Part shown: positions 15,098 through 24,000 of the stretch, piece by piece
Layout of the letters: each line of letters starts with the position of its first letter
Position numbering within the stretch: the first letter of the stretch is position 1
NCBI GenBank assembly: GCA_947372405.1
Contig: CANBTO010000008.1
Span: 1 to 27,927 of the forward strand
DNA: 27,927 nt
Reading direction: 5' to 3'
DNA from: Verrucomicrobiaceae bacterium
GTDB taxonomy: Bacteria; Verrucomicrobiota; Verrucomicrobiae; Verrucomicrobiales; Akkermansiaceae
Notes under the pieces: model-generated
Databases searched by the model: none
Told to the model about the DNA's origin: nothing
Seen by the model: the letters and a program-made list of their open reading frames with translations, nothing else
Translations under genes and position numbers: made by a program

Positions 15098-18000
15098 TCA
15101 AGGCGACCAAGGGAGAGGCGTGGTGTAGCCGGGAAGCCCGGTTTTGGATCTCAGGAAGGCGCTGCGGTTGCCCAGAAGCAGCGTTTCCGCATCCCGCGCG
15201 AGGATCGAGGTGTCCCCCACCTTCACCCAGCGGAGGATCGACGACTGGGTCGGCGCTCCGTTGAGCAGGTAGTAGCTGTCGTAGCCGGTGGCTCCGTTTG
15301 TCGAGTCCGCCCTCCAGATGCTGAACAGGTCCGCTGTCTTGAAGTCACGACTGCCGAAGAAACCGGTGGCCAGACTCATCGCGCGGCTGCCGTTTCCGGT
15401 GGCGCTTTGATCGAGCGGATAGCCGCCTCCGACGAGGTTGGCTCCTGCCGCCAGCGGACGGATGAAGGCGTTGGCGCGCACTTCGCCGTAGGCGAGGATG
15501 GAGGTGACGGCGTTGCGGTTGTTGAAGAACATGCCCTGGCCGGGCTGGATGATAACGGCTCCCTGGTCGGCCATGCCGGCATCGGCGGCGTCCACCCAGC
15601 GGGCGGTGGCCGGGTTGCCGTCGTTTTCGTCGTAGAGCCAGTAGATGGTCCAGGCTCCGCCTGCGAAGACCTGCACTTCGTCGGCGGTCGACTGGTCGCC
15701 GGAGGCACCGAAGCCGCTTGGCGGGAAGACTTCGTTGAGTGTCCAGTGCCTGCGAACAACCACCTGGTCCCCGGCGAGGTTGGCGGGCGGCGCGCCGGTG
15801 AGGGTGTTGAAGGGCGGTGCCGCGTCGTTCAGGCTGGTGTCGTTGGCGAGCGTGATCGTGTTGCCGGTGGCGGAGGCGATGTCGAAGCGGTGGCCCACGT
15901 TGTCGCCGGAGGTCACTTCGAGGTAGTAGGTGCCGCCTGTCAGAAGGGTGGAGAGGTCGGCGCCGCCGCCGCTGATGGTGAAGGCGAGGTCCTGGCCGCT
16001 GACGGTGCCGACAGTGCCGGTGAAGACGGCTTCGCGCAGGAACGGGTTGTTGTAGGTGGCGCAGTTGGCGACCAGCGGGGTTTCCTTCCAGCCTTCGACT
16101 TCGGTGTAGGAGGTGTGGTCGGTGCCGGTGGGCGGGTCTTCGTCCAGATCGGCCTTGATGCGCACGACGCCGCTGCCTCCGGTGAGTCCTGTCAGGGTTT
16201 CCAGGTCATGGATGGTGACGGTTTCGGTGCAGTCACCGTTGTCCACGGTGCTGATCATCAACGGGGTGATGACGAGGGTCTGCCAGACGGTCGGGTTGGT
16301 GGCGGTGGCGGCGTATTGCAGGCTGCAGGTGACGTTTTGCAGCGCGCCTTTGGGACGGATGAAGGCACCTTCGAGCGTGCCGGGGGCGAGCGCGGAGGGA
16401 CGGATGATCCACGCGGTGTTGCCGAGCCAGGGGCTGCCGGTGCCGTTGTCATAGGGCATGGCGAAGGCGAACTCGGCGAAGTTGTCGTAGGCGTCCGCAT
16501 CGGGGTTGCCGGCGGCCGTTTCACCGGGATGCTGGAACTTCCACTCGGCCCAGGTGTCCGGGCAGGTGTCTAACGATTCGATGAAGTTGTTGGCCGCGTT
16601 GGTCTGGCCGGGCAGCACGGTGATCGGCGAGACGTCGCCAATGACGTCGAGGTCGCCGCCGTCCTTGTCGCCGAAGCTGTTGTATCCGAAGGGCTGGGTC
16701 TGGGCGACTTTGTAGGAACCGGGCGTCACGTTGCTGAAGGTGTAGGAGCCATCCGAGGCGGTGGTGGTTGTTAGAGGCTGCACGCCGGGGGTGTTGGGAT
16801 CGCCGTCCACCGGATTACCGGAGGAGTCCAACAAGGTGAGCGTCACCCCGGCGAGCGGACTGGAGCCGACGAACACGAAACCGGTGATGGAGCCGAGCTG
16901 GATGTCGACGAAGTCACGGCCGGTGACGGCTTGTCCGGGCGCCACGGTGATGGGGGTCGTGTTGCCGATGAGGTCGGGGTTGCCACCATCGACGTCCGAG
17001 ACGCTGCCGTAGCCGGAGGGCTGGGTTTCGGCAACCTGATAGCTGCCGGGCAGGACGTTGTTGAAGGTGTAGGTGCCGTCCGGGGCGGTGGTGGTGGTGA
17101 CGGGCTGCACGCCGGGAGTGTTCGGGTCGCCGTCCACGGGATTGCCGGAGGAGTCCAACAAGTTGAGCGTCACTCCGCCAAGCGGGGCGTCGCCGCTGCC
17201 GTTGTTGTCGCTGTCCTTATGGACGCTGCCGGCGATGGAGCCGTATTGGATCTCGACGAAGTCGCGGCCGCCGACGGTCAGGCCGGGGGTGACGACGATA
17301 GGTGTCTGGTCACCGATGAGGTTGTTGTTGGCTCCGTCCACGTCGCTCACGCTGGCGTAGCCTGAGGGCTGGGTTTCGGAGACGCGGTAGCTGCCGGGGG
17401 CTACGCCGGTGAAGCTGTATGCGCCCGAGCCGTTGGTGGTGGTGGTGCGGGGCTGGACGCCGGGGGTGTTCGGATCGCCGTCCACCGGATTGCCGGAGGA
17501 GTCTAACAAGGTGAGAAGAACTCCGGAGAGCGGAGCGTCGCCGCTGCCATTGTTGTCGGAGTCGGCATAGACGTGGCCGCTGATGACGCCAAGTTGCACT
17601 TCGACGAAGGTGTTGCCGCTGTTGGAAGCGCCGGCGCTGACCGCGATGAGGGTGACGTCGCCGATAACGTCGAGGTTGCCGCCGTCCTTGTCGGACACGC
17701 TGTTGTAGTTGGACGGCTGGGTTTCCGCGACTCGGTAGTTGCCGGGCGGCAGTCCGCCGAAACTGTAGCTGCCGTCCGGGGCGGTCGTCGTGGTGATGGG
17801 TGAGCCGCCTCCGTCAAGAACCGGAGACCCGCCGCTGTTGAGCAGGCGGACGAGCACTCCCGTGAGCGGTGCGTCGCCGCTGCCGTTGCCATCGGTGTCG
17901 GCGAGCACGGAGCCAGAGATCGATCCGGGTTGCTCCTCGACAAAGTTGTTGCCGCTGTTGGTCGCACCGGCGGTGACGACAACCGGCGTGATGTCGCCGA

Positions 18001-21000
18001 TAATGTCGAGGTTGCCGCCGTCCTTGTCGGACACGCTGTTGTAGCCGGAGGGTTGGGTTTCGACGATCTTGTAGCTGCCGGGAGCAACGTTGCCGAAGCT
18101 GTAGGCTCCGGAACCGTTGGTCGTGGTGCTCGCGATGAGCGCGTTGGTCGTCGCGTCGCGGAGTTCAAGGTTCACTCCGACCAGCGCGGAGTCACCGGTA
18201 TTGTTGTTGTCGGTGTCGGCCAGCACCGAGCCGGTGATGGTGCCGAGTTGCTGTATTCCGAAGTTCGCGTTGCCAACGCTGGCGGTGGTCACTGTAACCG
18301 CTAGAATGCCGTTTGGAGTTCCATCGCTGCCAGCACCCGCGCCAAAATGCTCACCTGTGTTTCTATATCCTGAAGGAAGTGCAGCCGCTGGTGCCGCCGC
18401 GCCCACTGAACCCTGGGTGGTGGACAGGACAATCGTATAACTTGCATTCGGAGCAACTGTGCCGAAGGAATAGGTTCCGTCGGCCGCCACCGCCACGGCC
18501 TGCACCACTTGATTTCCGCCGTCGATCAAGTTCACGTAGAGAGTGCCACCCACATTGGTGCCAGTGCCATCCACGGTATCCAGAGGAGTTCCGAGAAGGC
18601 CGTTAACGTCATCATAAACATTGCCCGAAATGTTCACAGCTGTAAACGGCATGCTCACTGAGACCGGTCCCGACTCCTTGCCAGCTGCATCCACCGCCGC
18701 GTAGGTGAAGCTCACCGTGACCGATCCGTCATTCGGATCGACCTTGAGAAGTGAGGGATCGTAACCTGAAATTTTCTGGCCTGAGGTGACCGCGGTCCCG
18801 TTGTAGTAAAGCGTTCCGTTAGACGGCAGCGTTTTGATGACAAAAACGGTGACCGATGCATCTTCGGGATCAGTGCCATTAAGCGCGGGCACCACGACCT
18901 TCGCCGTGCCGCCGGGGTTGGCCTGAGTTGCTGCCGTGACCACGTTGGCCGATGGCGTCCGTTCGATGCCGAAGTTCGCATTGGCTAAGTTGTTGGTCGC
19001 CACGACCACCGCAAGGACACCGTCGGGAGTTCCGTCGCTGCCCGCCCCCGAACCAATATTCTCGCCGGTGCTTACAAAGCCGGAGGGTGTGGCAGCGGGA
19101 GAGGCAAGGGCACCCAGGATGCCAAGTTCCGTACCGAGCACGACGGAGTATGACGTGTTGGGCGCCACCTTCGTAAACGTATAGGTTCCGTCGGCAGATA
19201 CCAGAACCGACTGGACCACCTTGTTAGTGCCATCGACCAGGCTGGCATAAACGGTGCCTCCGGCATTGGTGCCGGCACCGTCAACCGTGTTTGCTGGAGA
19301 TCCCAGAAGTCCGTTGGCGTCGTTGAACACCGTGCCGGTGATGACGATGTCCGTAAACGGCATGGTCACGGTGGCGGCGGCGGATTCCACTCCCGCAGCA
19401 TCCTGCACGGAGTATGTGAAGGACACCGTGATGGCACCGTCATTGGGATCCACGGCGAGCAGAAGCGGGTTGTATGAAGTAATGACCTGACCAGCCGTGA
19501 CTGCGACACCATTATAATAGAGCGTACCATTGGAAGGTAGCGTCTTGATCACCACGGCCCCGGTCGTGGTGTCCTCGGGGTCTGTTCCGCTCAAGGCAGG
19601 CACCTGGACCTTGGTGTTGCTTCCCGGATTGAACTGGGCGGGTGCGGTGACGGTGGCGGCTGTGGGTTTCCGATCGACGCCAAAGTTCACATTCGCCACG
19701 CTGGTGGTCGTAACGCTGACCGGCAGGATGCCGTTTACCGTGCCGTCACTACCAGCTCCGCTACCGAAAAACTCCCCGGTGTTCACCCAACCGGAAGGAA
19801 GCACTGCGGCTGGAGCAGCCGAGCCCACAGTCACTGACGTAGTGCTCAGGACGACGGTGTAGCTCGTGTTCGCCGTGACGGCGTTCGAGAAAATATAACT
19901 TCCGTCGGCAGCTACCGTGGCGACCTGGAGCACGTTGTTGCTGCCATTGACGAGATAGGCGTAAAGCGTGGAACCCGTATTCGTGCCAGAGCCGTTTACG
20001 ATTCCGTCAGTGAGGCCGTTAGCGTCATCAAACACTTTTCCACTTACGCTGATACCGGTGAACGGCATGGTGACGGTGGCGGACGCCGCAGACTCCTTGC
20101 CCGCAGCATCCACAACTGAGTATGTGAAGGTTACCGTAGGCGTGCCGGTGGCCGGTTGCACCGTGAGAAGGGACGGATTATAACTGGAAATCGTCTGGTT
20201 GGCGGTTACGGCCACGCCGTTATAGAACAGGGTGCCGGTGCCGGATGGCAGAGTCTTGATAATGATCGTACCGATCGTGGCGTCTTCCGGATCAGTGCCG
20301 CCCAGAGAGGGGATCGTGACCTTCGCCGTTCCAGATACGAGATTCGGATTAGGTTGGGCCGGGACGGATAGCGCGGTGGCACTCGGCAGCCGGTCGATGC
20401 CGAAATTCGCGTTGTTCACATTGGTGTTGCTGATGGATACGGCGAGCGTGCCGTTCACGGTACCGTCACTTCCCGCACCAGAACCAAGAAACTCTCCGGT
20501 GTTCACCCAGCCGGATGGCAGGGATGCGGCAGGCTTCGCAGCCCCCACGGTTCCCGCAATGGTGCTGAGGACTACCGAGTAGTTGCTTGTGGATCCACTC
20601 GATGCGACAGAGCCAAAGCTATAACTTCCATCAGATGCGACCAACACCACCTCGGAGACATTGTTCGAGCTGTTGATAAGGTTGGCATACAGCAGCCCGC
20701 CTGCGCTGGTACCCGTTCCGTCAACTGTGTTGACGGGTGTGCCGAGCAAGCCGTTTGCGTCGTCATAGACATTGCCCGCAATGCTTACCTTTCCTGCTCC
20801 AGGTGTGAAAGAGAGCGTGACAAGAGCGGTGGTGGAAGATTCCACGTTGGCCGCATCAACCACCGAGTAGTTGAAGATCACCGTGGTGGCACCATTCCCG
20901 ACTGGATCGACGGTGAGCAGCGAGGAGTTATAATTCGTGATCGTCTGACCGGCTGCCACAGCGACGCCGTTATAATAGAGCGTGGCGTTCGCGGGCAGGG

Positions 21001-24000
21001 TCTTGATGATCATGGTGGTCACCGGACTGCCTTCCGGATCCGTGCCGCTGAGCGTGGGAACAACGACTTGTGTCGTTCCGCCGGGATTAACCGGAGAAGC
21101 GGTCACCGTGTTGGGCACAGGCCGTTGGTCGATGCCGAAGTTCGCGTTGGTCACGTCCGAGGCGGCAACTGTCACGGCGAGGCTACCATTTACGGTGCCA
21201 TCGTCGCCAGCTCCCGAACCGAGGAATTCACCGGTATTCACCCAGCTCAAGGGCAATGCAACCGCCGACGCCGCGGCCCCCACCGTCCCGGATGTGGTGC
21301 TGATCACAACTGTGTAACCGTTCGGAGTAACATTCGGGAACGAATAAGTTCCGCCCGAACCAACGGCCACGGATTTCACGACAAGGTTCGAGCTGTTGAT
21401 CAGATTGGCATAGAGCGTGCCCCCGGCATTTGTGCCAGTGCCGTTGACAATTCCGTCGCTTAAGCCATTGGCGTCATCATAGACGTTGCCACTCAGCGAG
21501 GGATACTGGTAACCGAAGTTGGTCGACGTGTTTGAGAGAGATGCCGCGGTCAGCGTAACGCTGGTTTTCCCGTCCTTCACTCCGTCGGGATCCGCCACCA
21601 ACTTGGTGAGCGCCGTCGGAAGTGTGGTTGTATCCACCATGACCTTGTAGGTGTCCAACGCCAGATTGTAGAGCTGATAGGTGCCGGTGGAGTCGGTTAC
21701 CGAGAAAGGTTCACCGGAGTCCCGCACGCCGTTGTTGTTCAAGTCCGCGAAAACCGTCACGTCGGCGATACCTTCGCCCGAGTCCGGCAGCCCGTTGTTG
21801 TTCTTGTCCTGGAAGATCGTGCTGCCGATGGAACCCGCCAGCGTGGTGATGGAGGCGGTGCTGCTGACCGGAGGGAGCGGGTTGCCGCCCGCATCCACGG
21901 CATAGGATATGTCCGCGGTATTGTCCGCAGGTGCCGCCGCGCCGTTGACCAGCATCGTGACGTCGATTGTCTTGGACGCGTTCACCGCGAGCGGGCCGAG
22001 ATTGTTCCACAGCAATGAGCCGCTGCCGCTGGAATCCGGCGGAATGGTCGCTGAAACAAACTGGAACGAGCGGCCGCTGAAGTTATCCGAAAGCGGCAGT
22101 GTGGTGATCGAGGTGGTGCCGGTGTTCTGGACCACGATGCGGAACGTGACATTGTCCCCCTTGTATGAGGGGCCCGTAACCGGATTGAGCAAGGTCTTGG
22201 TGACGGTGACTTTCGGCTTGTCGATCGTCACGTTGACAGTGGATGGACCGGAAGAGGCCGTGCCACCAGCCGATGCCGAGTTGGCAGCGGTACCCACGGC
22301 GAGAGCGGTGAAATTCACCTGGATGTTGACGATTTGTCCGGCTGCCAGCGGACCGACGTTTGTCCAGTTCAAGGTTCCCGTGCCGGTCGAACTGGGTGCA
22401 ATGCTCGCTCCCACATATTGGAGCCTCGCATTGTCAAAACTATCAGACACCGAGACCGTGGGCAGGGAATTGCTCCCGGTATTGGCAATCTGGATGTTGT
22501 AACTGATGGCATCGTTGAGTAGTGCCTTGCCTGACGAAGGACTGATGAGGCTTTTGTAGATGCTGACACTGGTCGTGGACGCCGTGACAATGACAGCGTT
22601 GGCGGATGATGTGTCCGAGGAATCGACGGCATCCACATAAGTAACGAGCAGGCTGGCTCCCGGAACAATGTTGAGCGCGTTGTTTCCCTGTGTCACCGAT
22701 CCGGTGTTCACGGTGATGGAACTGCTGCGGAAGATACCGGTGTTAGGTCCGGTCTCGGTCAACGTGACCGTCTCTCTGTCCCCAGTGCTGGTCGTGATGA
22801 CGGCGATGATCGTCTGAACGGTGAGCGGGTCGGTATTCTTGTCCTGATCGATCACCTGAACATACGCTGGGCCGCTGGTGGTGTAGCTTGTGACCGGATT
22901 GCCTGATGAATCGGTAAAGGTTGTGGTACTGGGTGTGCCAAGGTCCTGCTGCGTTACTTGAAGAGGCGTGGTAGAGGTGGCGTTAATGCCCTCGGTGCCC
23001 TCGTTCGCCTTTACGGTGATCGAATATCCTCCGGTGGCGGGTCCGGATGTCCACGCATATTCGTAGGTCTTTGAGCTAGCTGTGGTCGCGACAGTCGACG
23101 TGAGGTTTGTCGACGAAGTGCCTCCGGATGGGTTGGTGAGGGTGACGTCGAGGCTTGTGATGTCGTAAGCACCAAACGGATCACTCGTGGTCACGCGGAC
23201 GTAGGCTTTCTGCCCGTTGTTCACGCCGCTGATCAAGGTGCCGCCTGGATAGGGCGCGTCGTAGATTCCGAGGGAATCCACCGTGATGACCGTGTTGGCA
23301 GGCAGACTGATGGCGGACGGCTTTGTGGAGCTGTCGTAATCGACGGCGAAACTGACGCCACTCTGCTTGTTGATGATGTCCAGATAGATGAATTCTCCCA
23401 CTGCCACGGTGGTATCCGCGACGGGTGAACCGCTCCACACCAAGTTGCCGGTCGCACCGGTGCCCGCCGTGAAAGCAGGACTGGTGAAAGTAGCAAACGT
23501 GGAGGCCCCCGCATAGGTTGTTCCCTTCTTGAGCACTGCGGTCACCGCGGGATTGGCGGGCATCGAACCGGTGATTCCGGAAACATAGGTTGTCAGGCCG
23601 ATGGTACCGATCGCTGGAGTGGTGAACGGCTTCGCCATCGCCGGGGCTTGCGTGAACGTGGTGCTGCCGCCTGAGGAACCCGGGGCCGGTTTGATAGCAA
23701 CCACACCGATGGTCCAGTTGCGATTGGCAGAGGCAGTGTAGGTGGGTGAAACGGAAGCCGCACCTGGAATGGTGCTGGTTGCGGTATCAATGTATTTGTT
23801 GTTGCTGGTGTTGGAAAGCTCAGCCTGGCCCGAGGCAGTGGTGATGGTGCGGTTGGTATTCCCCTGTTCGATACCACCTACCGAGTAAACCAGCTCACCT
23901 GCGGCCGATGCATAAGCCGAGGTCAAGCTTACGGTGGCACCTGCAACAGAAGAATTGGCGGATGCGAATGTTCCAAGCGGTGTCGTCTGGTTGACTCCGG

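Larger units (their letters stand above)
16575..18250 (-). repeat. Five SdrD-B/Cna-B-like modules in the giant gene
   Basis: Five modules of about 107-117 residues begin near 18250, 17930, 17595, 17250 and 16900 (reading down the minus strand). Each opens with GxIxGxV, then a calcium-type loop (DTDNNNTGD or DSDNNGSGD), a strand pair ending in TTTT, YxFxNVxPGSY, ETQPSGY, SDxDGGNxDxIGD and a closing FVExQ. The fifth module lacks the DNNGSGD loop (it reads GFVFVGSSPLAGV). Modules three to five share LLDSSGNPVDGDPNTPGVQP almost unchanged. Confidence 0.85.

Noticed and set aside
15407..16573. A 388-codon plus-strand open frame rich in Gly, Val and Ala inside the giant gene
   Set aside because: It lies antisense to the C-terminal coding region, has biased composition without domains, and the minus-strand frame has clear protein features throughout. 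Long shadow frames are expected in GC-rich genes.
16575..21503. Regular repeats that could suggest a CRISPR array
   Set aside because: The repeats are ~330 and ~710 bases long, in one open reading frame, and diverged in a codon-like manner; no short identical repeats with unique spacers of similar length are present and no cas genes are seen.
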